Shown: positions 33,900-42,062 of the stretch, piece by piece
Layout of the letters: each line of letters opens with the position of its first letter
Numbering within the stretch: position 1 is the stretch's first letter
Notes under the pieces: model-generated
Seen by the model: the letters and a program-made list of their open reading frames with translations, nothing else
What the model was told of the DNA's origin: nothing
Database searches by the model: none
NCBI GenBank assembly: GCA_038143535.1
Contig: JAYQMD010000001.1
Span: forward strand, 62,001 to 126,000
Source: UBA7446 sp038143535
GTDB lineage: Bacteria > Bacteroidota > Bacteroidia > Flavobacteriales > Flavobacteriaceae
DNA length: 64,000 nt
Reading direction: 5' to 3'
Translations under genes and position numbers: made by a program

Positions 33900-34442
33900 G
33901 TGGATTATTATCTATACATAAAAGCACTTCACCTGATTTTTGTGATCACCTACTTTGCTGGGTTGTTCTATATGCCACGGCTTATGGTATACCTTGTTGA
34001 GGCTGCTGACCGCCCACAAGCGGAGTCTGACATCATCATACCGCAGTTGCAATTGATGATGAAACGGTTGTGGCAAATCATCACTGTTCCTTCTGCTGTT
34101 TTAGGGCTTATTTTTGGGCTTTGGATGTTGTGGATTAACCCTTTTTTATTGGGGAAATCGTGGATGTTAGTCAAACTCGTTTTTCTGGGACTATTGATTT
34201 TATATAACACGAAAACCCACCTTTTTTATAAGGCGTTTTTACAAGGAAATGGGCAACGTAGTGCCCGTTTTTTTCGCATTTGGAATGAAGGCGCTACACT
34301 TATTTTATTTGCCGTGATATTCTTAGCCATACTCAAAGACAGCATCCATTGGATTTTTGGCTTATTAGGCCTTTTTGGTTTGGCTTTTTTACTGATGCTT
34401 GGAATTCGTTTATACAAACGCCATCGCAATAAAAACGGGTAG
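33900..34442 (+). CDS. hemJ: HemJ-type protoporphyrinogen IX oxidase (CopD/UPF0093 family)
   Basis: A 180-residue membrane protein with four or five helices, of the UPF0093 family that includes HemJ, the heme-binding protoporphyrinogen oxidase. The N-terminus YIKALHLIFVITYFAGLFYMPRL carries the conserved histidine, and a lysine-bearing KSWMLVKLVFLGLLILYN segment follows. It starts with GTG, 37 bases after hemH. Together with HemF and HemH it completes the last three steps of heme synthesis. No HemG or HemY gene was seen, which fits this role. Confidence 0.88.
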   Translation: MDYYLYIKALHLIFVITYFAGLFYMPRLMVYLVEAADRPQAESDIIIPQLQLMMKRLWQIITVPSAVLGLIFGLWMLWINPFLLGKSWMLVKLVFLGLLILYNTKTHLFYKAFLQGNGQRSARFFRIWNEGATLILFAVIFLAILKDSIHWIFGLLGLFGLAFLLMLGIRLYKRHRNKNG

Positions 34443-34445
34443 TAT

Positions 34446-35885
34446 ATGCGGTTGCCATCTCTTCGTGCTCGGATTTTCATAGCCCTTATTTTTTTGGTAA
34501 TGGTGGCATCGCTATTAATTGCTGGGGTTACCATAGTGCAGTATAGCGAGCAGTCCAATACCTACCACGAACAGCGTTTGGAGCGTAAAGAAAACCAACT
34601 TAAAAAACGACTCAAGTACCTTTTGGAAAGCACGCCACTGGATGTGGAGGCAGCAAACATTGCGACTGTTTTTCAGCCACACCTAAAGGAAACAGCAGAT
34701 GTTCTAAACATTAACTTTAGGCTTTACAGCTTGTCTGGCGATTTACTTTGTTCTTCTCAACTGATGGAATCGACCCCTCCCCAAACCCTTTCGGCTGCGA
34801 TTTTAGCACGACTGCAACCCAATACAGGGGAAAGGCTCATTGACGTGAGTACCACCGATGGCGCAACAACGCGCTCCTCATTTTCTTATATATATGACCT
34901 AAATGAACAACCATTGGCGATTGTTAACGTGCCTTATTTTGACGACGATTCGCTTAGTTCTATGGAGCTTAATGCCTTTTTGATTCGTTTGGTTCAAGTA
35001 TATGTGATCATGTTGATTATTGCCATCGTATTGGCGTTTTTCGTCTCTTCCTATATTACACGTCATTTGGAAACCATCAGCATTAAACTCAATCAAACCA
35101 AACTTTCTAAAACGAATTCCAAAATAGAATTGACCAAGGCCAGCCGCGAAATCTCTGCGCTTGTATCGGCCTACAACCACATGGTCGATGAGCTTGAAGC
35201 CAGTGCGGTTAAGCTCGCCAAATCCCAACGGGAAGTAGCTTGGCGTGAAATGGCCAAACAGGTGGCACACGAAATCAAAAACCCCTTGACACCCATGCGA
35301 CTAAGCATTCAGCATTTTGAACAACAAGTAGCAAAAGGCAGCTCCGAATGGAATGAAAAGGTACACGAGTTTAGCCAATCGCTTATTCAGCAAATTGACA
35401 CCATGAGCGCCATTGCATCGACCTTTTCGCAGTTTGCTACCATGCCAACAGGTCAGTCAGAACGCATCAATGTCAAGGAAGTTGTGGGACGCGCTTTGGA
35501 GCTTTATGCAGATGCCCCTATTTCTTTTCAGGCCGATGTCGACGCATATGCCCACTTTGACGCCACCCAGTTGGTGCGGATTATTAATAACCTCATAAAC
35601 AACGCCATACAGGCATGTGAGGAAGTCAAGCAGCCTCAGATTCGCGTGACGATTACTACAGAAAAAAAAGGAATTGTATTAGCTGTTGAGGACAATGGCA
35701 AGGGAATTCCAAAAGACCTGCAGGATCGGATTTTTGAACCAACTTTTACCACAAAAACGAGCGGTATGGGCTTGGGCTTGAGTATGGTGAAATCTATTGT
35801 TGAAACCTATGATGGCGCTGTCGTTTTTGATTCTTCACCCGATGCACTTACGCGTTTTGAACTTCGTGTCCCAAGCGTTGATTAG
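34446..35885 (+). CDS. Sensor histidine kinase, NtrY-like
   Basis: A 479-residue membrane histidine kinase. It has a helix at about 10-30, a periplasmic sensor segment of about 150 residues, a second helix at about 183-203, a HAMP linker, a dimerisation domain with the phosphorylated His275 in AHEIKNPLTP, and an ATP-binding domain with N (NLINNAIQAC), G1 (DNGKGIP) and G2 (GMGLGLS) boxes. It begins 3 bases after hemJ, so it may be co-transcribed with hemH-hemJ. No response regulator is adjacent, making it an orphan here. The ligand is unknown. Confidence 0.93.
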   Translation: MRLPSLRARIFIALIFLVMVASLLIAGVTIVQYSEQSNTYHEQRLERKENQLKKRLKYLLESTPLDVEAANIATVFQPHLKETADVLNINFRLYSLSGDLLCSSQLMESTPPQTLSAAILARLQPNTGERLIDVSTTDGATTRSSFSYIYDLNEQPLAIVNVPYFDDDSLSSMELNAFLIRLVQVYVIMLIIAIVLAFFVSSYITRHLETISIKLNQTKLSKTNSKIELTKASREISALVSAYNHMVDELEASAVKLAKSQREVAWREMAKQVAHEIKNPLTPMRLSIQHFEQQVAKGSSEWNEKVHEFSQSLIQQIDTMSAIASTFSQFATMPTGQSERINVKEVVGRALELYADAPISFQADVDAYAHFDATQLVRIINNLINNAIQACEEVKQPQIRVTITTEKKGIVLAVEDNGKGIPKDLQDRIFEPTFTTKTSGMGLGLSMVKSIVETYDGAVVFDSSPDALTRFELRVPSVD

Positions 35886-36616
35886 GAAACGATATCAGCG
35901 GTAATGGTTTTTTCTAACTGCTCAAGAGTTGCCAGTGCGTTATCACTTGGGCAATTCACAGGCGTATGCACCTTAAGCTTAATTTGAGCAGCAGCGCCCA
36001 TGGGGAAATAGCCATAGCGTGAAAGCTTCCAAGAGTTATTGATGGTAATACCTACCAACTTTGCATCAGGCATGACATCAACTAATTGTTTTAACCCGCC
36101 CAATCGGAAGGGTTTGGGTTTGGCACTATTGCTTCGCGTACCCTCGGGGAAAATCACGATACTGCTGTTCGTTTCCGCTAGTTTCGCTCCAAAGGCTTTG
36201 ATGTCTTGCAGTGCTTGTTTGGGATTTTTTCGGTCAATGAGTACCGCACCGCTATTTCTTAGATTAAACGAAATACTCGGAATCCCTTTGCCCAACTCTT
36301 TTTTACCCACAAACCTTGGATAGGCTTTTCGCAAATACCATATAAGGGGTGGGATGTCATAGGTGCTTTGGTGGTTGGCCACAAAAATATACGACTGGTT
36401 TTTTTCTAATATAAAAGGACACTCAAAAACAAAACGGGTTCCTAGTATGTTGAGACAACGCAACAAGAAATAACTAAGCACAATGATGCTTGCACGGTGC
36501 GCCTTAAATCCAAAAACAAAATAGCAGATGCGTTGGATAGCATCAAACAATATGAGGATACATCCAAATAAAAGGTAGTAAAGAACGCTAAGCGGATAGG
36601 CTATTAGCTTAGCCAT
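35882..36616 (-). CDS. plsC: 1-acyl-sn-glycerol-3-phosphate acyltransferase (PlsC family), copy 2
   Basis: A 244-residue acyltransferase with a hydrophobic N-terminus (about 8-60), the NHxxxxD catalytic motif (NHQSTYD) at about residue 83 and the second motif FPEGTRS at about 157. It is the better match to canonical PlsC, with the FPEGTR box that copy 1 lacks. It follows the bacilliredoxin gene by 9 bases and ends tail-to-tail with the histidine kinase gene (4-base overlap). Confidence 0.93.
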   Translation of the reverse strand: MAKLIAYPLSVLYYLLFGCILILFDAIQRICYFVFGFKAHRASIIVLSYFLLRCLNILGTRFVFECPFILEKNQSYIFVANHQSTYDIPPLIWYLRKAYPRFVGKKELGKGIPSISFNLRNSGAVLIDRKNPKQALQDIKAFGAKLAETNSSIVIFPEGTRSNSAKPKPFRLGGLKQLVDVMPDAKLVGITINNSWKLSRYGYFPMGAAAQIKLKVHTPVNCPSDNALATLEQLEKTITADIVS

Positions 36617-36625
36617 TGGTGTGTT

Positions 36626-37036
36626 TTAGCAGTGGGCGTTGTATGCTTCTTTTAGGTTTTCTGCGATAATTTCAGCAGGTCTGCCTTCAATGTGATGTCT
36701 TTCGAGCATGTGTACCAATTCTCCGTTATTGAACAGCGCAATACTGGGCGATGAAGGAGGAAAGGGTACCATAAGACCTCTTGCTTCTGCGGTAGCTTCT
36801 TTGTCTACACCTGCAAATACCGTAACGAGTTGTGCGGGTGTTTTGTCATTGTCTAGTGATATGCGCACACCTGGGCGGGCGTTTGCAGCAGCACAGCCAC
36901 AAACAGAGTTCACTACTACAAGCGTAGTGCCTTTTTGATTTATTGCCGAAGCAACACTTTCTGGAGTAGTACATTGGTCAAAACCTACGGCAGTAAGTTC
37001 GTCGCGCATGGGTTTAACAATTTCAGCAGGATACAT
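36626..37036 (-). CDS. Bacilliredoxin (BrxA/BrxB family)
   Basis: A 136-residue thioredoxin-fold protein of the YphP/YqiW family, which removes bacillithiol from S-bacillithiolated proteins. The family active site CGC is at residues 46-48 (VCGCAA), with ARPGVRISL after it and the C-terminal VHMLERHHIEGRPAE. Bacillithiol use in Bacteroidetes is plausible, but the biosynthesis genes are not in this window. It has its own -7 box 19 bases upstream. Confidence 0.92.
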   Translation of the reverse strand: MYPAEIVKPMRDELTAVGFDQCTTPESVASAINQKGTTLVVVNSVCGCAAANARPGVRISLDNDKTPAQLVTVFAGVDKEATAEARGLMVPFPPSSPSIALFNNGELVHMLERHHIEGRPAEIIAENLKEAYNAHC

Positions 37037-37054
37037 AGCACATTATTTATTAGA

Positions 37055-37062
37055 CAAAGATA
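37055..37062 (-). promoter_or_regulatory. -7 promoter element for the bacilliredoxin-plsC pair
   Basis: Reads TATCTTTG on the minus strand, perfect TAnnTTTG, 18 bases before the ATG at 37036. Confidence 0.6.
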
Positions 37063-37079
37063 AGGAAGCTGTTGGATAT

Positions 37080-37598
37080 TTAGGCACGTTCGCAGTAGAC
37101 CATATAGTAGCGGGGTGTAAAATATCGCAATAAGGGCCTTAGACCAATTTTTTTAGGGTCAGGCGAAGCCCAAGTGAGGCTGTCTTTGACAATCCATCCA
37201 CTTTTTTCAAGTAAAAATTCAAACTGCTTTTGCTCGAACTCGTGATAATGTTTATCCCAATCGTCTTTTGAGTTCCAATAGGCAGAAGCAAACCAAAGTT
37301 TAAGGGGGACAGATGCAATCAGCTTGGGGGTTTTAAGTTGACTAAGGATATTAAATGGCGCCAACATATGTTCAAATATTTCAAAAGCAGTAACGCAATC
37401 CGCATCCGTATCTAGATATGGATGAAAGTCTGTGTCTAGATTCTCCCCTTTGGTGTTTTGCAGCTTGTATCCTGATGAGGCAATAAATTTAGATAGGTCA
37501 TTGGGAGTGCCCAAGTCTAAAATTTCACTGCCGCTCTCTAAGTGCTTTTGTACAAAACAGCGGGTCTTTTCAAAACGTTTGGCTTCTGGAAATCGCAT
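37080..37598 (-). CDS. SAM-dependent methyltransferase-like protein
   Basis: A 172-residue protein with the outline of a class I methyltransferase: a possible SAM-binding EILDLGTPND near residue 26, an acidic second strand, and FEIFEHMLAPFNIL resembling the post-binding motif of methyltransferase type 11/12 proteins. The glycine loop is weak (DLGTP rather than DxGxG), so catalytic activity is uncertain. The ATG at 37598 (MRFPEAKRFEKTR) is preferred to an upstream TTG at 37616. Substrate unknown. Confidence 0.75.
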   Translation of the reverse strand: MRFPEAKRFEKTRCFVQKHLESGSEILDLGTPNDLSKFIASSGYKLQNTKGENLDTDFHPYLDTDADCVTAFEIFEHMLAPFNILSQLKTPKLIASVPLKLWFASAYWNSKDDWDKHYHEFEQKQFEFLLEKSGWIVKDSLTWASPDPKKIGLRPLLRYFTPRYYMVYCERA

Positions 37599-37656
37599 GA
37601 GGTAAAAGTAATACAATATGAGATTACAAAAATAGGCTATAGTTTTTTTTCATTCG

Positions 37657-37664
37657 TACTTTTG
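37657..37664 (+). promoter_or_regulatory. -7 promoter element for the TerB/DnaJ gene
   Basis: TACTTTTG, perfect TAnnTTTG, ending 4 bases before the GTG start at 37669, predicting a leaderless transcript. Confidence 0.55.
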
Positions 37665-37668
37665 CAGC

Positions 37669-38385
37669 GTGCGCTGGTTATTTGCATTTATTGGCTATAT
37701 GATTTTTCGGTTTCCTGGAGCCTTGTTGGGTTTTTTCTTGGGAAGTCTTTTGGAAACAAATACACTCACCAAGTTCACCACCTCTTTTCAAACCACACGT
37801 GTTTCCCAGCAAGACTTTGAGTTGCGCCTATTGGTCTTGGCCAGCATGGTGATTAAAGCTGATGGCAAAACAAGCCAATCCGAATTGGATTATGTGCGGG
37901 CACAGTTTGTTCAATTTTTTGGCAAGGAACGCGCCAATCAAATTTTCCGCGTCTATAATGCGGAGTTCAAACAAACGGGGATTTCGGCTGTAGAAATCGG
38001 ACAATTTCTTGCCAGCAGGACGCAATACGGCGCCCGTTTACAGATGCTTGACTTCTTATTTCGTATTGCCAAAGCCGACGGTCGTATTTCGCCCCCAGAG
38101 CTAAAAAAGCTTTTGGAGATTGCGGGCTATATGCGCATAAGTACACTTGACTACAACAGCATCAAGGCCATGTTTGTTGCGCAAACAGACAGCGCATATA
38201 CCATATTGGAAGTCCTCAAAACCGCTTCTGACAACGACATCAAAAAGGCATACAGAAACTTGGTTAAAAAGCACCATCCAGATAAAGTTCGTAACTTGGG
38301 ACAAGCTGCTGAGGAGGCCGCGAAAGAAAAGTTTCAACGCATTCAAAAAGCATATGAAGACATTAAAAACGAACGCGGATTTTAG
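37669..38385 (+). CDS. DjlA-like protein with TerB and DnaJ domains
   Basis: A 238-residue protein. It has an N-terminal hydrophobic segment (about 3-25, membrane anchor), a TerB-like helical domain at about 45-160 (FELRLLVLASMVIKADGKTS, FLFRIAKADGRISPPEL), and a C-terminal J-domain at about 175-238 with the HPD motif in KKHHPDKV (about residue 203). This matches DjlA, a membrane-bound DnaK co-chaperone. The start is GTG. It is 6 bases upstream of the HupE-like gene. Confidence 0.9.
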   Translation: MRWLFAFIGYMIFRFPGALLGFFLGSLLETNTLTKFTTSFQTTRVSQQDFELRLLVLASMVIKADGKTSQSELDYVRAQFVQFFGKERANQIFRVYNAEFKQTGISAVEIGQFLASRTQYGARLQMLDFLFRIAKADGRISPPELKKLLEIAGYMRISTLDYNSIKAMFVAQTDSAYTILEVLKTASDNDIKKAYRNLVKKHHPDKVRNLGQAAEEAAKEKFQRIQKAYEDIKNERGF

Positions 38386-38391
38386 CACATC

Positions 38392-38973
38392 ATGAACGAT
38401 TTTATATTTTATTTACGACTGGGCTTTGAGCATATTTTAGACATCAACGCATATGATCATTCGCTGTTTTTGGTGGCCATGTCGCTGCCGTTTGTCTTTA
38501 AGCAAATGCGGTTGCTGCTTTTGCTCGTAACGGCATTTACCGTTGGCCACACCCTATCTCTCTGGGCAGCATCGGCAGGAATTATCCGCTTTTCCTCTTA
38601 TTGGATTGAGTTTTTGATTCCCATTACAATTTTGCTCACCGGCATACACACCTTATATTGGAACAACAGCTTGGAACGCAAACCATCGCTGCCATTTTTT
38701 GTGCTTGCAGCCTTTTTTGGCATCATCCACGGACTTGGGTTTTCCGGTTATTTTTCAATGGTTTTTCCCCAAAAATCAGTAGGACTTCCCCTCTTGTATT
38801 TTACTCTTGGCATTGAGCTGGCACAGCTACTTATTGTGGTTTTGGTAGTTTTTGTCAACAGCATTTTGAGCAACGTTTTTAGGGTTTCAAAACGCGATCG
38901 CCTTTTGGTAGGCAGTAGCATAATTATTGGTATTTTAGTGCCTGTTTTAATCACTGCAACCAAAGCACTATGA
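38392..38973 (+). CDS. HupE/UreJ family membrane protein
   Basis: A 193-residue integral membrane protein with six or seven helices, of the HupE/UreJ type 2 family. The family is named for nickel uptake for hydrogenase or urease, but in flavobacteria no such enzymes are needed for its presence and its role is unproven. The TM residues HSLFLVAMSLPF, FTVGHTLSLWAAS and FFGIIHGLGFSGYF carry conserved histidines that could bind metal. It overlaps the dCMP deaminase gene by ATGA. Confidence 0.88.
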   Translation: MNDFIFYLRLGFEHILDINAYDHSLFLVAMSLPFVFKQMRLLLLLVTAFTVGHTLSLWAASAGIIRFSSYWIEFLIPITILLTGIHTLYWNNSLERKPSLPFFVLAAFFGIIHGLGFSGYFSMVFPQKSVGLPLLYFTLGIELAQLLIVVLVVFVNSILSNVFRVSKRDRLLVGSSIIIGILVPVLITATKAL

Positions 38974-39401
38974 CCAAAGCCGAAAAGAAACAATTGCGCT
39001 ACGATACGGCCTATATGCGCATGGCTATGGAGTGGGCCAAGCTATCGCACTGTCATCGCAAGCAAGTAGGGTCGCTTATTGTGAAAGACCGCATGATTAT
39101 CTCAGACGGATACAACGGAACGCCTACTGGCTTTGAAAATGCTTGCGAGGACGAAGAACATTACACCAAATGGTATGTGTTACACGCTGAAGCAAACGCG
39201 ATTATGAAAGTTGCTTCTTCTACGCAATCATGTGCTGGCGCTACCCTGTATATTACTTTGTCTCCTTGCAAAGAATGTAGCAAACTTATCCATCAAGCGG
39301 GGATTAAGCGTGTGGTGTATGCAACCGCATACAAAGACATTTCTGGGATTGAATTTCTAGAACGCGCAGGCGTAGCAGTAGTTCCCCTGCCTCAAGACTA
39401 A
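38970..39401 (+). CDS. dCMP deaminase / cytidine-deoxycytidylate deaminase family
   Basis: A 143-residue zinc deaminase. The zinc ligands and catalytic Glu are in HAEANAI, with the second half of the site in SPCKECSKLIHQAG. Length and motifs fit deoxycytidylate deaminase (the ComEB family), which makes dUMP for thymidylate synthesis. It overlaps the HupE-like gene by 4 bases and ends tail-to-tail with the small membrane protein (4-base overlap). Confidence 0.93.
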   Translation: MTKAEKKQLRYDTAYMRMAMEWAKLSHCHRKQVGSLIVKDRMIISDGYNGTPTGFENACEDEEHYTKWYVLHAEANAIMKVASSTQSCAGATLYITLSPCKECSKLIHQAGIKRVVYATAYKDISGIEFLERAGVAVVPLPQD

Positions 39402-39595
39402 GCCTTCATTTTTTCTTTAATCTTAAGGGCTATTTTAAGGATAGTAAGTAAGATAATTGCACAGAGACTTGCACCAACACCCACCACAGCGGCAACACTT
39501 TCACCCACTAAAGGTTCTTCAAAATCAACATAAAATAAATTAAAAATAAGCAGGCCAGCTGCCAGCGCTAAAAAGATATATATAAGTATTTTCAT
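39398..39595 (-). CDS. Small two-helix membrane protein, unknown
   Basis: A 65-residue protein with two predicted membrane helices (about 2-22 and 33-56) and a basic C-terminus (KIKEKMKA). Its ATG overlaps the marC stop by 4 bases, which supports real, coupled translation. I do not recognise a family. Confidence 0.65.
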   Translation of the reverse strand: MKILIYIFLALAAGLLIFNLFYVDFEEPLVGESVAAVVGVGASLCAIILLTILKIALKIKEKMKA

Positions 39596-40167
39596 GAGAA
39601 AAATAATTGTTGAACATTTCCAGCAAATAACTTTACGGCAATTGCCATAAGCACTACGCCAAATATTTTACGGATTACCCCAATACCTGATGGGCCCAAC
39701 ACCCTTTCAATACGCTTGGAGGATTTCAATACGACGTATACAATAATGATGTTAACAATGATAGCAACAATCAGATTTGCAAGGTCGTATTCTGCGCGCA
39801 ACGAAAGGATAGAAGTCAGCGTTCCCGCACCCGCAATAATGGGAAATGCAATGGGCACTATAGATGCTGTTTCTGAAGATTCGTCTTTGTAGAGCTGAAT
39901 GCCTAAAATCATTTCCAATGCCAAAAAGAAAATAATAAGCGCCCCAGCCACCGCAAAGGAATTGACGTCAATTCCAATAAGACTTAGGATTTGTTCTCCC
40001 AAAAACAAGAATCCAATCATGATAAGCCCGGCTACTAACGAGGCTTTTTCTGACTGGATATGCCCAACCTTTTGGCGCAGCCCAATAACAATGGGAATAC
40101 TGCCAACAATGTCGATGACGGCAAACAATACCATGGTACAGGTGACGATTTCTTTTAAGCTAAACAT
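39592..40167 (-). CDS. MarC family integral membrane protein
   Basis: A 191-residue membrane protein with six helices of the MarC/UPF0056 family. The motif ALEMILG in helix 3 and the IAFPIIAGAGTLTSIL segment are typical. MarC was once thought to be linked to antibiotic resistance, but its function is unclear. It has a perfect -7 box 5 bases upstream and is probably leaderless. It is translationally coupled to the downstream 65-residue protein. Confidence 0.92.
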   Translation of the reverse strand: MFSLKEIVTCTMVLFAVIDIVGSIPIVIGLRQKVGHIQSEKASLVAGLIMIGFLFLGEQILSLIGIDVNSFAVAGALIIFFLALEMILGIQLYKDESSETASIVPIAFPIIAGAGTLTSILSLRAEYDLANLIVAIIVNIIIVYVVLKSSKRIERVLGPSGIGVIRKIFGVVLMAIAVKLFAGNVQQLFFS

Positions 40168-40171
40168 GTGT

Positions 40172-40179
40172 CAAAGATA
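40172..40179 (-). promoter_or_regulatory. -7 promoter element for marC
   Basis: Reads TATCTTTG on the minus strand, perfect TAnnTTTG, ending 5 bases before the ATG at 40167. Confidence 0.55.
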
Positions 40180-40213
40180 CTTTATTTATGTTTCAAAATT
40201 GTAGTTTAGCAGC

Positions 40214-40795
40214 ATGTTTCAATTGGGCAAAACACTGGTTTCAGAAACGCTTTTCGAGCAGGCATTTACGTGCGATTTAACAGCATGTAAAGGGGCGTGT
40301 TGTGTGGAGGGCGAAGCAGGGGCAACGCTTGAGTCGGAGGAAATAAGCCAACTTAAAGAACAGTGGACAACGCTTAAGCCCTTCCTTACCAAAGAAGGCA
40401 TTGCGGCCATTGAGGCACAAGGCGTGGCCACCCAGAACGCATTTGAGGAATGGGAAACCCCATTGATTGATGGCAAGGCGTGTGCATATATCGCTTATGA
40501 CAGCAAAGGCGTTGCGAAATGCGGCATTGAGCAAGCCAATAAACAACAGGCCACCAAGCTTCAGAAACCCATTTCGTGCCATCTCTATCCCATCCGTGTG
40601 AAAAACTACAGCACATTTGTGGCAGTGAATTACCACGAATGGGCTATATGTGCGCCGGGTTGTACGCTGGGTGCTGCGCTTAAACAACCGCTTTATCAAT
40701 TTGTGCAAACGGCTTTGGTGCGAAAATTTGGGCAGGCGTGGTATGATGCCTTGCACGCGGCGGCGCAAGAATTTGATGCCAGCAAAAATTGTTAA
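40214..40795 (+). CDS. DUF3109 family cysteine-rich protein
   Basis: A 193-residue cytoplasmic protein of the DUF3109 family. It has conserved cysteines arranged as CDLTACKGACCVEGEAGA near the N-terminus, CGIEQA and CHLYPIR in the middle, and CAPGC near residue 150, a pattern that suggests a metal or iron-sulfur cluster, related to the YkgJ-type CxxxCC proteins. No function is known. It begins 46 bases from the divergent marC gene. Confidence 0.88.
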   Translation: MFQLGKTLVSETLFEQAFTCDLTACKGACCVEGEAGATLESEEISQLKEQWTTLKPFLTKEGIAAIEAQGVATQNAFEEWETPLIDGKACAYIAYDSKGVAKCGIEQANKQQATKLQKPISCHLYPIRVKNYSTFVAVNYHEWAICAPGCTLGAALKQPLYQFVQTALVRKFGQAWYDALHAAAQEFDASKNC

Positions 40796-40999
40796 GTTAG
40801 GCCCTTACCATACAGGGCATTCCAAATACCTGAAAACCAATACATTAATAATTGCATTTTTAGTAAATTTTGTAGGAAAACCCTTAATTCTTGTTAAAAA
40901 CTAAAAGGCATTGTGGAAAAGTATGACTTTCATTTGGTCATTTTTTTTGGAATCTTTGTAAGGAAATTATTCATCCCAAAAACCCTTTAATTAAAAATT
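40796..40999. other. Intergenic region upstream of nrdB
   Basis: A 204-base AT-rich gap. A near -7 element, AATCTTTG, occurs about 32 bases before nrdB and is the likely promoter region. No clear NrdR box or terminator hairpin was recognised. Confidence 0.35.
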
Positions 41000-41983
41000 A
41001 TGCCAAATGCTATAGAACCCATATTGTCTGAAAACAAAAATCGCTTTGTAATTTTCCCTATCGAACACCACGATATATGGGAATGGTACAAGAAATCAGA
41101 AGCATGTTTTTGGACAGCTGAAGAAATTGATTTACATCAAGATTTAACAGATTGGTCTACTAAGCTAAATGACGATGAGCGCTATTTTATAAAACACATC
41201 TTGGCATTTTTTGCAGCATCGGACGGTATTGTGAACGAGAATTTGGCTGAGAACTTTGTAAACGAAGTGCAGTACAGCGAGGCAAAATTTTATTATGGGT
41301 TCCAAATCATGATGGAAAACATCCATTCAGAGACATACTCTCTTTTGATTGATACCTATGTTAAGGATGAAGCGGAGAAGAATAGTTTATTTAAAGCGAT
41401 TGAGGTATTTCCTGCCATTAAGAAAAAAGCAGACTGGGCATTGCGTTGGATAGATTCAGACTCATTTGCAGAGCGTCTTATTGCTTTTGCAGCTGTAGAA
41501 GGAATCTTTTTCTCAGGTGCTTTCTGTTCCATTTTCTGGCTCAAAAAACGTGGCCTTATGCCAGGATTGACATTTTCAAATGAATTAATTTCTCGCGACG
41601 AGGGAATGCACTGCGACTTTGCTGTTCACTTACACAACAAACACTTGGTGAACAAAGTACCACCAGCCCGTATTAAAGAAATTATTCTTGATGCCTTGAA
41701 TATTGAGCGTGAGTTTATCACCGAATCATTACCAATAAGTCTTATAGGAATGAACGCCAAACTGATGACACAGTATTTGGAATTTGTTACCGACCGCCTG
41801 CTTGTTGAACTTGGCTTAGAAAAAGAGTTCAACGTATCCAACCCATTTGACTTTATGGATATGATTTCGCTTCAAGGAAAAACAAATTTCTTTGAAAAGC
41901 GTGTTTCGGAATACCAAAAAGCGGGTGTGATGAACCAAGATACAGAGGAAAAAGAAAAGTATTCTTTCGGCGACGACTTTTAG
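41000..41983 (+). CDS. nrdB: Ribonucleotide reductase class Ia, beta subunit
   Basis: A 327-residue NrdB, the small subunit that holds the di-iron tyrosyl radical cofactor for deoxyribonucleotide synthesis. Iron ligands are visible in ENIHSETY: Glu106, His109 and the candidate radical Tyr113, spaced as in E. coli. Further ligands are in VEGIFFSG and SRDEGMHCDF. It is followed after 79 bases by nrdA. Ends with an acidic tail, FGDDF, the region used to dock with NrdA. Confidence 0.98.
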   Translation: MPNAIEPILSENKNRFVIFPIEHHDIWEWYKKSEACFWTAEEIDLHQDLTDWSTKLNDDERYFIKHILAFFAASDGIVNENLAENFVNEVQYSEAKFYYGFQIMMENIHSETYSLLIDTYVKDEAEKNSLFKAIEVFPAIKKKADWALRWIDSDSFAERLIAFAAVEGIFFSGAFCSIFWLKKRGLMPGLTFSNELISRDEGMHCDFAVHLHNKHLVNKVPPARIKEIILDALNIEREFITESLPISLIGMNAKLMTQYLEFVTDRLLVELGLEKEFNVSNPFDFMDMISLQGKTNFFEKRVSEYQKAGVMNQDTEEKEKYSFGDDF

Positions 41984-42062
41984 TCACTAAAAAAGGATAC
42001 ATGTAGCACTAGTATTTATCGATAGTATTGGCGCTGTTTAACCAATAAAACCAAACGACATT

